A stretch of DNA of 64,000 bases from Marinobacter sp. ELB17 (GCF_000169375.1 NZ_AAXY01000002.1:62001-126000), one strand, 5' to 3'; shown: positions 44,451-53,558, counted from the stretch's first letter. A program made the numbers and translations. The notes: generated by a model not told the origin, from the sequence alone.

Positions 44451-44672
44451 ATGCTAAAAGTAATCTATATATTTTTTCTGACTATAGCCTGCCAAACTGC
44501 CACAGCCCAACAAGTCGATAAAAGCACGAAGGATTATTTAATTTATGCCAGTGTAATGATCAAAAACTTAGCTCTGGACGTGCCGACAGAAGGTAACATT
44601 TTGCCGCTTACTCTGAATTTCGACAACGGTGAAACCATTAGCCTAGGCGCCAAAGTAACACGCACGCCATAA
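44451..44672 (+). CDS. Small secreted protein of unknown function
   Basis: Not recognised. ATG 44451 has GGAAAG about six bases upstream; the longer frame to 44385 includes the hairpin and is unlikely. The 73 residues start with a signal peptide (LKVIYIFFLTIACQTATAQ, probable cleavage near residue 19) and leave about 54 residues, which include IKNLALDVPTEGNILPLTLNF. A cysteine at residue 15 is not in a canonical lipobox. It lies 120 bases after nirK on the same strand and shares the A/T-rich composition. A periplasmic role tied to nitrite reduction is a guess. Confidence 0.55.
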   Translation: MLKVIYIFFLTIACQTATAQQVDKSTKDYLIYASVMIKNLALDVPTEGNILPLTLNFDNGETISLGAKVTRTP

Positions 44673-44758
44673 AGGACCGTGGGAAGCGGAATGATTGGCA
44701 AGAAGGTGGGGAATCTCCAAATCCTGCCCTGTCCGGCCAATTCAACTCCCTGAGCGGC

Positions 44759-45577
44759 CTAACGGCGCGCCATGGATTCCAGCATTCGGTTCACCGCATC
44801 CAGGTGCTCTGGCTCGTTATGGCACATGCCTTGAAAGCAGGCGCAAAGATCCAGAAAGTCCTTCAGTTCCATTCGCTGCGCCATCTTCATCAAGCGCTTG
44901 GTCATCCGAGTCGCTTTAGGCGGCTGGCTGGCCATCCGCCCGGCTAACGTCATGGCCGTGGGCATCAGCTCATCTGCCGGCACCACGTCCAAAACAATGC
45001 CCAATTCTTTGGCTTCGTGCGCATCAACAATCCGGCCAGACAAGGTTAACTCGAAAGCCCGCTGGTAGCCGATCAAGCGTTGCATCAACCAGGCGCCACC
45101 GTCCCCCGGAATGATGCCAAGATTAAGGAAAGTTTCGCCGAACTTGGCTTTCTCTGAGGCTATACGGACATCGGCCATATTGGCCAGATCGAAGCCCGCT
45201 CCGATGGCCGGCCCATTTACAGCGGCAATAATCGGCACCTCGACAGCCTGCATGACCAACGGAATACGCTGAATGCCCTTGCGATAGCGTTCGGCGCATT
45301 CCGCTGCATCACCGGCAAAATCGCCACCGCGTTCGGCCATGTCGCGGACGTTGCCGCCTGCACTAAAGGCTGAACCGGCACCGGTAATAACCAGTACCGA
45401 GACATCGTCACAGCCATTGACCCATTCGGCAGTGGTAACAATATCGTCGATCAAATGGGACCCCGTAAGGGCGTTGCGTAAGTCGTGGCGGTTGAGAGTT
45501 AACGTCGCAACACGGTTCTCAAGAGTAATCAGTGCATCAACCAGCTGTGGCAGGTTGCTCATATTTGATTGACTCAT
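44759..45577 (-). CDS. Enoyl-CoA hydratase/isomerase family protein (atypical active site)
   Basis: Crotonase-fold protein of 272 residues; start ATG 45577 has AGGAG nine bases upstream and overlaps the stop of the acyl-CoA synthetase by four bases. The oxyanion-hole segments are present (SAGGN; NGPAIGAGFDLANMADVRIASEKAKFG). However, the two glutamates used by enoyl-CoA hydratase are replaced: Asp130 at the first position and Phe150 at the second, while an Asp159 occurs in PGDGG. An isomerase, lyase or other crotonase reaction is therefore more likely than simple hydration. It is last of a three-gene acyl-CoA set and converges with the small ORF after nirK. Confidence 0.82.
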   Translation of the reverse strand: MSQSNMSNLPQLVDALITLENRVATLTLNRHDLRNALTGSHLIDDIVTTAEWVNGCDDVSVLVITGAGSAFSAGGNVRDMAERGGDFAGDAAECAERYRKGIQRIPLVMQAVEVPIIAAVNGPAIGAGFDLANMADVRIASEKAKFGETFLNLGIIPGDGGAWLMQRLIGYQRAFELTLSGRIVDAHEAKELGIVLDVVPADELMPTAMTLAGRMASQPPKATRMTKRLMKMAQRMELKDFLDLCACFQGMCHNEPEHLDAVNRMLESMARR

Positions 45578-47718
45578 AGCGGTGTCTCCTGGCAAACGAT
45601 CACTCGGGCATCAACCACCGCGTAACCGTCGTCATAGGCAATCACGGGATTAAGATCCAGTTCAAGGATCTCGGAGTGAGCGTCAACGATACTGGACACT
45701 TTCAACAGCAGCTCGACCAGCGCGTCTTTACTCACCGCTGGTTCGCCACGGGTTCCATCCAATATCTTGCGGGCTTTGATCTGGTTTACCATAGCGTGGG
45801 CATCATTGCGGCTCAGTGGAATGGCGCGAAAAGCTACGTCCTCCAAGACTTCCACAAAAATACCGCCCAAGCCGAACATCAACACCGGTCCGAACACCGG
45901 GTCACGGCTGACCCCGATTATAACCTCAGTGCCCTTACGAGCCATGGGCGCTAACAAAACACCCTCTATCTCGGCGTCGGCTTTGTAGAGCTTACACGCG
46001 GCGAGAATTTCAGCATGGCCGCGGCGCAAATCCGCCTCGCCACTGAGGTTGAGTTTGACTCCGCCGGCATCCGATTTGTGTAAAATATCCTTGGAAACGA
46101 CTTTCATAGCCAACGACGTGTGACCAAACTCAGCAACCGCTTCTAAAAACTCGGCCTCATTTCGGACAATCAGCTCTTTCGGCACATCCACGCCATAAGT
46201 GCGCAACAATGACTTCGCCTCAAACTCAAACAAATCCCGACCGCTTCTTTGAGCCTGCTTAAAGGTTGCAACAACGCCAGCATCGGGGCTCAGTGGCTGC
46301 GCCAGCTCCGCCCGCTGGTTACTGGCGATATAGGCTCCCCGTTCGTTCAGCGCTTTCAAGACCTGGACCGCGTGCTCGATCGAATTGTAAACAGGCACCC
46401 CTGCTCCGCGCAGTCGAACCAGCGGTTCAGGCCGAACATGGCTGTAAAGGCTGTAAACCACCAACGGTTTATCGATCTGGCCAGCCAGTTTCGCGATCGC
46501 ATCAGCCGTCTGCAGCTCTTCCGCCTTGAGTTCCTCTGCAAAGCGAATGCCGTAGCCACCAAACATGCCCACCAGGAACACCATGTCAACGTTCGCGTCC
46601 TCAACCAGGATACCCATGCAGTCTGCAAGCAGACTCGGGTTCGCGTCGGTACTGCCAGCCACATCAACAGGGTTTACCAACGACGCCTGTGGAAAGAGGA
46701 TGTCCCGCAGCGCTGATCGGGTCGCATCAGACAGCTCGGCCAGTTCCAACCCTGCTTCACACAAGCGATCAGAAGCGATCGTTGCCTGGCCACCACCGTC
46801 GGCCAAAATCGCAACCCGGTTTCCATTCGCCTGCTGCAAAAGACCCAAGCCTTCGGCAACCGGCAGAATTTCATCAGACTGGCTGACCACGGTTACGCCC
46901 ACCTGACGAAGCAGGTCTACCGTCATCGCATAGCTGCCGGCTAAAGCTCCGGTGTGAGATTTGGCGGCTTTCTGGCCGGCCTCGGTTGAGCCCGACTTAT
47001 AAACCACCACCGGCTTGGTTTTCGCGATTTCTTTGGCAACATTCAAAAACACACGGCCGTCTTTGAAACCCTCCACATAAAGGGTTGCCACACGCGTGTT
47101 CTCGTCTTCTCCCAAATACTGAAGGTAGTCTGCAAAGCCTAAATCAATTTGGTTTCCTGGCCCCACATAGGTGCTAAAACCCACATGCCCGTTACTTTCC
47201 GCTTCGAGCGCCAGAGCCAAAAGCATATTCCCTGACTGAGAGATGATGCCGATATCGCCGGGCTTAACGTTGTCGAGAGCCAGCAAATTAACTTTTTTAT
47301 GAAGGTTGAAGACCCCGGATGTGTTGGGGCCAACAATACGCACGTTGGCTTTTTGAGCGGCCTCTAATACCTCCTGCCCCAGCTTTGCACCGGCTTCGTC
47401 CACTTCGCCAAAACCGCTTGCCAGGATAATCGCCCCTTTTGTTCCATTGCGGCCACATTGGCCCAGCAGGTCGGGAATGGTCTTCGCTGGCGTACATATC
47501 AGCGCCAAAGCCGCCGGGCCCGGCAGTGATTCCATCGACGGGTAGGCTTTGTAACCCAGAATCGTATCGGCTTTAGGATTGATCGGATAGATCGCGCCTT
47601 CATAGCCGTCGTTAATAAGTCCAACCATCGCCTTGTAACCGCGCTTGGTGGGATCGGATGAGGCACCAAGAATCGCGATTGAATCGGGTGCCAGAAAATC
47701 GTGCAATGAACTTTTCAT
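45574..47718 (-). CDS. ADP-forming acyl-CoA synthetase (acetate-CoA ligase family)
   Basis: Forms acyl-CoA with ATP hydrolysis to ADP and phosphate. From ATG 47718 it is 714 residues with fused alpha and beta parts. First is a CoA-binding Rossmann domain (SIAILGASSDPTKRGYKA, about 12-105), then the succinyl-CoA ligase-like domains (GIISQSGNMLLAL) with the phosphorylated His255 in SHTGALAG. The C-terminal ATP-grasp part starts near residue 490 (LLRTYGVDVPKE; MKVVSKDILHKSDAGGVKLNL). The frame upstream to 47799 lies within the preceding gene. It is flanked by two crotonases, suggesting activation and turnover of an aromatic, branched or unsaturated acid; the substrate is not known. Confidence 0.9.
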   Translation of the reverse strand: MKSSLHDFLAPDSIAILGASSDPTKRGYKAMVGLINDGYEGAIYPINPKADTILGYKAYPSMESLPGPAALALICTPAKTIPDLLGQCGRNGTKGAIILASGFGEVDEAGAKLGQEVLEAAQKANVRIVGPNTSGVFNLHKKVNLLALDNVKPGDIGIISQSGNMLLALALEAESNGHVGFSTYVGPGNQIDLGFADYLQYLGEDENTRVATLYVEGFKDGRVFLNVAKEIAKTKPVVVYKSGSTEAGQKAAKSHTGALAGSYAMTVDLLRQVGVTVVSQSDEILPVAEGLGLLQQANGNRVAILADGGGQATIASDRLCEAGLELAELSDATRSALRDILFPQASLVNPVDVAGSTDANPSLLADCMGILVEDANVDMVFLVGMFGGYGIRFAEELKAEELQTADAIAKLAGQIDKPLVVYSLYSHVRPEPLVRLRGAGVPVYNSIEHAVQVLKALNERGAYIASNQRAELAQPLSPDAGVVATFKQAQRSGRDLFEFEAKSLLRTYGVDVPKELIVRNEAEFLEAVAEFGHTSLAMKVVSKDILHKSDAGGVKLNLSGEADLRRGHAEILAACKLYKADAEIEGVLLAPMARKGTEVIIGVSRDPVFGPVLMFGLGGIFVEVLEDVAFRAIPLSRNDAHAMVNQIKARKILDGTRGEPAVSKDALVELLLKVSSIVDAHSEILELDLNPVIAYDDGYAVVDARVIVCQETPL

Positions 47719-47720
47719 AA

Positions 47721-48506
47721 TTAGCAGCCCTTGAAGACTGGTAAGCGTTTTTGAGCAAAGGAATCGACACCTTCCTGCCAGTCTTGGGTTGTCGTGCACA
47801 TAAACACGCCGTCCAGCTCATGCTGAAGCTGCGCATCCAGATCCGCATGAGAGGCGTTGTTCAATAACTTCTTGACCAATGACATGGAAATTGGAGCCTT
47901 GGTGGCCAGCTGTTTGATAAACGCCTCTGCCTCATCAAGCAGTACCTCGTCAGCTACCGAACGAGTCGCCAAGCCAATACGCTCAGCCTCGGGGCCGTCA
48001 ATTTTAACGCCGGTGAAGATCAGCTCACGAGCTTTCGCTAACCCTACCAAACGCGGCAGAAAACTGGTCACACCGCCGCCAACACACGTACCAATGCTGA
48101 CTTCGGGAAAGCCGATTTTTGCCGTCTCGCCCATAAATATGAAGTCACAGGAGCAGGCCATTTCGGCCCCCGCACCTAATGCATAACCGTTAATGGCCGC
48201 AACCACCGGCTTACTCAGTCGAAACATCGCTTCGCAAACGTCATTACCCAATTGCAGATACTGCCGACGCTGATACTGGCTGCGCTCGCCAGAACCGTGC
48301 TCTTTCATATCGGCGCCAACACAAAAGGCGCGCCCTTCACCGGTTAATAAAACGGCTCTGACCTCAGGGTCGGCTTCTGCCTGGTTCAACGCCGCCAATA
48401 AGTCTTTATAAAACTGCTCAACAACGGCGTTTAAACGATGGGGACGATTGAAGCGAATCTCGGCATAGCCGTCTTTGATGGTATAAATCAGGGTTTCAAA
48501 TGACAC
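47721..48506 (-). CDS. Enoyl-CoA hydratase
   Basis: Crotonase-family hydratase of 261 residues. The start is GTG at 48506 with GGAG eight bases upstream. Both catalytic glutamates are present: Glu115 (GAGAEMACSCD) and Glu135 (GFPEVSIG). CoA/oxyanion-hole elements include FCVGADMKEH. The stop is three bases before the acyl-CoA synthetase start. The GTG is only 20 bases past the flhB stop on the same strand, so read-through from the flagellar operon is likely unless a promoter lies inside flhB. The true substrate is not evident. Confidence 0.9.
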   Translation of the reverse strand: MSFETLIYTIKDGYAEIRFNRPHRLNAVVEQFYKDLLAALNQAEADPEVRAVLLTGEGRAFCVGADMKEHGSGERSQYQRRQYLQLGNDVCEAMFRLSKPVVAAINGYALGAGAEMACSCDFIFMGETAKIGFPEVSIGTCVGGGVTSFLPRLVGLAKARELIFTGVKIDGPEAERIGLATRSVADEVLLDEAEAFIKQLATKAPISMSLVKKLLNNASHADLDAQLQHELDGVFMCTTTQDWQEGVDSFAQKRLPVFKGC

Positions 48507-48526
48507 AATAAATCTCCTCTATCTCA

Positions 48527-49660
48527 TCAGGTGTCACGTCGCAAGTCCGACGGTATCGGGAAATTCGGCATGATGGGCTTGTCGACGTGGCCTTTGCGGA
48601 ACTGGCGCAGCTGGAATACATAGGCCAGCACCTGGGCGATGGCCATGTACAGGCCGTCTGGTATTTCCTGACCAATGTCACTGTTGTGATACACCGCCCG
48701 CGCCAGCGGCGGTGTGCGCAGAATTTCTACCTTGTTTTCGCGGGCAATTTCCATAATCTTGAAGGCCAGTTCGTCACCGCCCTTGGCCACCACCATAGGC
48801 GCGGCCATGCTGTTCGGGTCGTACTTCAGCGCCACCGCGTAATGGGTCGGGTTGGTGATGACCACGTCAGCGGTGGGAACGTCCTGCATCATCCGTCTCT
48901 GCGACATCTCCCGCTGCAGCTGGCGGATACGGCCTTTCACCTCGGGTTTGCCTTCGCTGTCTTTGTGTTCGTCTTTTACTTCCTGCATGGTCATTTTGAG
49001 CTTTTTATGATGATCGTAAATCTGGAAGGGCACATCGATCACAGCAATAATGATGGTGGCACAGGACAACAGAAAAAAGCTCCAACCCAGGGTCCAGAGT
49101 ACATGCTCCATAGCCGGAACCGCCGGTTCTGCGGAGATGCTCAGCAAGTCCACCGTTCGCACTTGCAGAATGAGAATAGCGATGGTGAGTACCAGACCCA
49201 CTTTGGCGATGGCTTTAAACAGCTCGATTAGCGAGCGTGCAGAGAACATGCGCCCAATGCCCTTTATAGGGTTCATACGATTAAGCTTGGGTGCAATGGA
49301 TTTGCCGCTGAACAGCAAGCCTCCAATACCGATGGAGCCGGCTATAGCGGCCACCAGCAGCATAACCAGAATGGGCGACAACGCCCAGGCGGCGGCTTTC
49401 GTCGAGGCAATCAGCTGCACGCTCATATGGCGCATATCAAAAATGGCGCTGCGCTCGAGGGTAAAGGCGTCGCGCATGATGGCTTCCAGGGCAGCGCCAA
49501 GATGGGTACCAAAAATCAGTAGACCGCCAGCACCGGCCATCAACACAGCCGTTGTCGCCAGCTCTTTAGAACGCGCAGTCTCGCCATCCTCTTTGGCCTT
49601 TTCCAGCCTTCGGGGGGTGGCCTCTTCGGTTTTCTCCTGACTGCTGTCGTCGTCGGCCAT
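48527..49660 (-). CDS. flhB: Flagellar export switch protein FlhB
   Basis: Export-gate protein that changes specificity from rod/hook to filament substrates after autocleavage. The 377 residues have an acidic/basic N-terminus (MADDDSSQEKTEEATPRRLEKAK), four membrane segments (about 35-55, 92-115, 150-168, 188-210) and the cytoplasmic domain with the cleavage site NPTH at 270-273. It is the last flagellar gene of the fliK-flhB run and is followed 20 bases later by the acyl-CoA genes. Confidence 0.95.
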   Translation of the reverse strand: MADDDSSQEKTEEATPRRLEKAKEDGETARSKELATTAVLMAGAGGLLIFGTHLGAALEAIMRDAFTLERSAIFDMRHMSVQLIASTKAAAWALSPILVMLLVAAIAGSIGIGGLLFSGKSIAPKLNRMNPIKGIGRMFSARSLIELFKAIAKVGLVLTIAILILQVRTVDLLSISAEPAVPAMEHVLWTLGWSFFLLSCATIIIAVIDVPFQIYDHHKKLKMTMQEVKDEHKDSEGKPEVKGRIRQLQREMSQRRMMQDVPTADVVITNPTHYAVALKYDPNSMAAPMVVAKGGDELAFKIMEIARENKVEILRTPPLARAVYHNSDIGQEIPDGLYMAIAQVLAYVFQLRQFRKGHVDKPIMPNFPIPSDLRRDT

Positions 49661-49693
49661 TATCGGAATACCCTGATGCTGATGCTGTTATGA

Positions 49694-50473
49694 CTACCGC
49701 TGCAACTCGCGCATGAAGTCGAACGTCTGCCGGGCGTAAACCTCGAAATGCGGCAGAAAATTGGCGTGCAACACCCAGATAGCAAACAATCCAAAAATCA
49801 GGCCAATGGGGAAGCCAAGGGCGAAAATATTCATCTGCGGCGCGGCGCGGGTCATCACCCCAAAAGAAATACTGACAATCAACACCGCCGTTACCGCAGG
49901 CAGCGCCATCAGCATAGCTGATACAAACATCCAGCTGATACGGTGCGCCAACTGCCACATACCGGCCTGCCCTAAACCTTCAAGGCCGATAGGCAAGGTG
50001 CGAAAACTCTCGATAAACACTTCAAACGCCACCAAGTGGCCATTCATCGCCAAAAACAACAGAGTGATGGTGATGGTGTAGATTTGCGCCAGCACCGCAA
50101 CATTCACGCCGTTGGCGGGATCCACCATAGACGCAAAGCCCAAGCCCATTTGCATGGCAATCATCTGGCCGGCAATCACAAACAGCTGCCACAGGGCGGT
50201 TAGCGCGAAACCTAACCCTACGCCGATCAATATCTGCTGCAGGGTAATCACCACCGCATCGGCGCTTAAGGCGTCTATCTGGGGCACCGGAGGAATCATC
50301 GGCACCACGATAATGGTCATCAACAGGGCCAGGCCCAGGCGCACCCGGGCAGGCACCAACTGGGTACCAAAAACGGGAATCACCATCAGAAAGCTGGCAA
50401 TGCGGAACAGTGGCCATAAATGTTGGCCAACCCACTGGCCTATCAGATCGGCACCGAGTTCGGTAGGCAGCAT
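49694..50473 (-). CDS. fliR: Flagellar export protein FliR
   Basis: Integral part of the FliPQR export channel. The 259 residues have about six membrane segments, with GLALLMTIIVVPMIP and ALPAVTAVLIVSISFGVMTRAAPQMNIFALGFPIGLIFG characteristic of FliR. The stop codon of fliQ lies three bases before its ATG at 50473, and flhB follows after 33 bases. Confidence 0.94.
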   Translation of the reverse strand: MLPTELGADLIGQWVGQHLWPLFRIASFLMVIPVFGTQLVPARVRLGLALLMTIIVVPMIPPVPQIDALSADAVVITLQQILIGVGLGFALTALWQLFVIAGQMIAMQMGLGFASMVDPANGVNVAVLAQIYTITITLLFLAMNGHLVAFEVFIESFRTLPIGLEGLGQAGMWQLAHRISWMFVSAMLMALPAVTAVLIVSISFGVMTRAAPQMNIFALGFPIGLIFGLFAIWVLHANFLPHFEVYARQTFDFMRELQR

Positions 50474-50476
50474 GGG

Positions 50477-50746
50477 TCAGCCGATCAAAAAGGGAATGCT
50501 GGAGAAGAGCGCGTTAGCGTGGTCCAGCAGTTTTGTCAGCATCCACGGCCCCCACACAATGATCACGATCAGTGTGATCAGCAGGCGCGGCAGAAAGCTC
50601 AGGGTTTGTTCGTTGATTTGAGTGGCCGCTTGAAAGGTACTGACCACCAAGCCAATAATCAGGCCCGGGGTAATAATCACCGACGCCAGCAGCACAATCA
50701 TCCACAGCGCTTCGCGCAAAATATCGATGACGGTTTCCGGGGTCAT
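50477..50746 (-). CDS. fliQ: Flagellar export protein FliQ
   Basis: Small two-span channel protein (89 residues): MTPETVIDILREALWMIVLLASVIITPGLIIGLVVSTFQAATQINEQTL is the family signature in shortened form, with membrane segments at about 15-38 and 53-72. GGAGG lies before the ATG. Works with FliP and FliR in a helical gate. Confidence 0.95.
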   Translation of the reverse strand: MTPETVIDILREALWMIVLLASVIITPGLIIGLVVSTFQAATQINEQTLSFLPRLLITLIVIIVWGPWMLTKLLDHANALFSSIPFLIG

Positions 50747-50779
50747 AGATGTCCTCCATTAAGATCGCCGCTGCGCTCG

Positions 50780-51559
50780 TTAAAGGCCATAACTGGCCGC
50801 CAGGGTGCCCATTATCAACGCCCAACCGTCTACCAGCACAAACAGCATGATTTTGAACGGTAGCGAGATAATAATCGGCGACAGCATCATCATACCCATG
50901 GCCATCAGCACGCTGGCCACCACCATGTCGATAATCAGAAACGGTATGAACAATATAAAACCGATCTGAAACGCAGTTTTCAGCTCGCTGGTGACAAACG
51001 CCGGTAGCAGCACCCAGAATGTGACATCTTCAGGGCTGGCAAACTGCTCGTCAGCCATGCGCATGAAAAGGCCCAGGTCGCTCTCGCGGGTTTGTGCCAG
51101 CATGAACTGTTTGAACGGCTCCGACGCGGCTTCCACGGCTTCCAGCGAGGTCAGTTCTTCCTGCAGATAGGGTTGCAACCCTACCCGGTTGGCTTCTTCC
51201 AACACCGGTTTCATAATGAATATGGTCAGAAACAACGCCAGCCCCAGCAGAATTTGGTTGGACGGCGCTGATTGCAGGCCCAGGGCTTGGCGCAGTATGG
51301 AAAATACGATAATGATGCGGGTGAACGACGTCATCATCATCAGCATCGCCGGCAAAAATGTCAGCGCAGTCATCAGCGCCAGAATCTGCAGGGTCACCGA
51401 ATATTCCTGCTGGCCCTCGCCGGCGCCGGGCTCTACGGTGAACGCGGGTATGCCGGGCAAGTCCGCCTGGGCCAGCGGCGCCCAAACCATGGCAGCGATG
51501 ACAATCAGTAACGGCAATAGCGCCTCTAGCAGGCGCGCAGGTTCAAATCTTGCGGTCAT
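50780..51559 (-). CDS. fliP: Flagellar export protein FliP
   Basis: Channel-forming protein; pentamer in the export gate. From ATG 51559 it has 259 residues, starting inside the end of fliO (17-base overlap). A cleavable signal (about 1-33, ending PLAQA) is followed by [38 protein letters not shown] and the C-terminal [37 protein letters not shown]. The longer frame to 51592 lies inside fliO and is not used. Confidence 0.95.
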   Translation of the reverse strand: MTARFEPARLLEALLPLLIVIAAMVWAPLAQADLPGIPAFTVEPGAGEGQQEYSVTLQILALMTALTFLPAMLMMMTSFTRIIIVFSILRQALGLQSAPSNQILLGLALFLTIFIMKPVLEEANRVGLQPYLQEELTSLEAVEAASEPFKQFMLAQTRESDLGLFMRMADEQFASPEDVTFWVLLPAFVTSELKTAFQIGFILFIPFLIIDMVVASVLMAMGMMMLSPIIISLPFKIMLFVLVDGWALIMGTLAASYGL

Positions 51560-52043
51560 CGGTCGATCTGCCAGAACTGTCGGCCGCGGCATTCGGGGCC
51601 TGGGTTTTATTCATCAGGGACTGGAGTTTGCGGGCAAATTCACCGCTGGGCGCGCTGCCGCCTACACTCACGACTGGCTCATCGAACACGTGCAGAGTGC
51701 GGATGGTGCTGGGAGTAATACCCAGCAGCAACTGCTGGCCCGCCACATCCACCACCGCAATGCGTTCGCGGGCGCCTAGGGCCATCACCGATACCACTTT
51801 AATGGCGCTGTTGTTCATGCCTGTCATGCCGGTCATGCGGCGGATCAGCCAAGCACAGCCATAGATAATCGCAATCACCGCCAGCAAGCCCAAACCCAGG
51901 CTCACCAGAGTAGACAGGGTATCCGGAGTGCGCGTCGCCCCAATCAGTTGCGTTTGCGCTTGCGGCGCAGCGGGCTCTGCCATGGCCGGAAACGCGGCCA
52001 TCAACCAGAATATAGGAACTGCCTGCCAGAGCTTTGACGTCAT
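51543..52043 (-). CDS. fliO: Flagellar biosynthesis protein FliO
   Basis: Assembly factor for the FliPQR channel. The 166 residues have a signal-like N-terminus (about 1-22), a transmembrane segment ([24 protein letters not shown], about 45-68) and a cytoplasmic domain with [30 protein letters not shown]. One base separates its ATG from the fliN stop and it overlaps fliP. Confidence 0.92.
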   Translation of the reverse strand: MTSKLWQAVPIFWLMAAFPAMAEPAAPQAQTQLIGATRTPDTLSTLVSLGLGLLAVIAIIYGCAWLIRRMTGMTGMNNSAIKVVSVMALGARERIAVVDVAGQQLLLGITPSTIRTLHVFDEPVVSVGGSAPSGEFARKLQSLMNKTQAPNAAADSSGRSTDDRKI

Positions 52044-52044
52044 A

Positions 52045-52563
52045 CTATTTCTGCAAGCGCTTGATGCGCTCGCCCGGGCTCATGACGTCCGTCAGGCGAA
52101 TGCCAAATTTATCGTTAACCATCACCACCTCGCCGTGGGCAATCAAGGTGCCATTCACCAGCACGTCCAGCGGCTCGCCGGCCAGACGGTCAAGCTCGAT
52201 CACCGAACCCTGATTCAGCTGTAGCAAATTGCGGATGGGAATCATGGTATTGCCGACTTCCATCGAGATGGTCACCGGTATGTCCATGATCACGTCGAGA
52301 TCTGGCGAGCCTTTTGAAGTGTTAACGCTGTCTGAACTAAACTCTTCCATGGGCGCTGCGCGCACGTTGTTTTTTTTGTCGCTTTTTTTATCACGATTCT
52401 CAGCGCCAGCCGCCTCGGCCATCGCCTCGTCCCCGTTGTCTTCGGTGCGGTCAGACTCTACACCGGAATCTGCACCAGACTCACCCATCGCGGCTTCCCA
52501 CTCTGCCGCCAGCTTTTCATCTTCGCTCATATTCTGGTCGTCTGTTTTATCGTCGTCAGCCAT
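52045..52563 (-). CDS. fliN: Flagellar motor switch protein FliN
   Basis: C-ring component. The 172 residues have an acidic N-terminal extension (about 1-85, Asp/Glu/Lys-rich with LAAEWEAAMG) and the C-terminal SpoA domain (LDVIMDIPVTISMEVG, IRNLLQLNQGSVIELDRLAGEPLDVLVNG, GEVVMVNDKFGIRLTDV). The ATG overlaps the fliM stop (TAATG). Confidence 0.95.
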   Translation of the reverse strand: MADDDKTDDQNMSEDEKLAAEWEAAMGESGADSGVESDRTEDNGDEAMAEAAGAENRDKKSDKKNNVRAAPMEEFSSDSVNTSKGSPDLDVIMDIPVTISMEVGNTMIPIRNLLQLNQGSVIELDRLAGEPLDVLVNGTLIAHGEVVMVNDKFGIRLTDVMSPGERIKRLQK

Positions 52564-53558
52564 TAGGTACGCCCTATCTTCAGTTGTTTCTTGACCTTGG
52601 GCAACGTCGCCCGTCCGTGAATTCTTAGTGCCAATTTGTCATCGCGGGTGCCCAACGTTGCGGTATATATCGGAATACCGTTAGCGGTGACGGTTAAATG
52701 CTCCGCCATTTCAATGGGTATGATGTCACCGGCTTTGAACTTGGCCACTTCACGCAGTGAAATGTGGCGACGGCAGATTGTAGAGTTCACCGCCACACTC
52801 ACTGTCTTGATGTCTTCCTGAAGCGCGCTTACCCAACGTTCGTCGGTGTCGTCGATGTCGCTTTGCACCCCAGCGTCTAACACATCGCGAATGGGCTCAA
52901 TCATCGAGTATGGCAGCGCAAAGTGCAGCTCGCCGCCGCCGCCGTCCAGTTCTATATGAAAGGTGCTCACCACGACCACTTCGCTGGGGCTGACAATATT
53001 GGCCATAGACGGGTTCACTTCCGAGCTCAGATACTCGAAATTCACTTTTAACACCGTCTGCCAGGCTTCCTGCATGTCGTGGAATACCTGATTCAGCATC
53101 ATCTGCACAATGCGGTTTTCGGTAGGGGTGAATTCGCGGCCCTCAATTTTGGCGTGGCGGCCCTGGCCACCGAAGAAGTTGTCCACCAGTTTGAATACCA
53201 GTTTTGCATCCAGCACAAACAGCGACGTGCCGCGCAGCGGGCGGATTTTGCACAGGTTCAAACTGGTTGGCACGTAAAGGGTGTGCACGTACTCGCCGAA
53301 CTTCATGATCTGAACGCCGCTGGTTGACACATCGGCGGTGCGCCGCAGCAGGTTGAACAGGCTAATGCGGGTATAGCGGGCAAAACGCTCGTTAATCATT
53401 TCCAGTGTCGGCATGCGCCCGCGGACGATGCGGTCCTGGCTGGCCAAATCGTAGCTTTTTACACCGCCTTCGTCGGTGTCGTCTTCGGTGTCGATGTCAC
53501 CGTCGTCTACTCCATGAAGGAGCGCATCGATTTCGTCCTGAGACAGCAAGTCCTGCAT
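52563..53558 (-). CDS. fliM: Flagellar motor switch protein FliM
   Basis: C-ring protein that binds CheY-P and sets rotation sense. The 331 residues start with the CheY-binding peptide LSQDEIDALLHG (5-16), an acidic linker, the middle CheC-like domain (GRMPTLEMINERFARYTRISLFNLLRR) and the C-terminal SpoA domain. It is separated from fliL by about 70 bases. The N-terminal peptide is the reference for the CheA repeats reported in findings. Confidence 0.95.
   Translation of the reverse strand: MQDLLSQDEIDALLHGVDDGDIDTEDDTDEGGVKSYDLASQDRIVRGRMPTLEMINERFARYTRISLFNLLRRTADVSTSGVQIMKFGEYVHTLYVPTSLNLCKIRPLRGTSLFVLDAKLVFKLVDNFFGGQGRHAKIEGREFTPTENRIVQMMLNQVFHDMQEAWQTVLKVNFEYLSSEVNPSMANIVSPSEVVVVSTFHIELDGGGGELHFALPYSMIEPIRDVLDAGVQSDIDDTDERWVSALQEDIKTVSVAVNSTICRRHISLREVAKFKAGDIIPIEMAEHLTVTANGIPIYTATLGTRDDKLALRIHGRATLPKVKKQLKIGRT

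Noticed and set aside
44673-44758. Possible mobile-element remnant between the small ORF and the crotonase
   Set aside because: No inverted repeats, target duplication or transposase similarity could be seen in the 86 bases.
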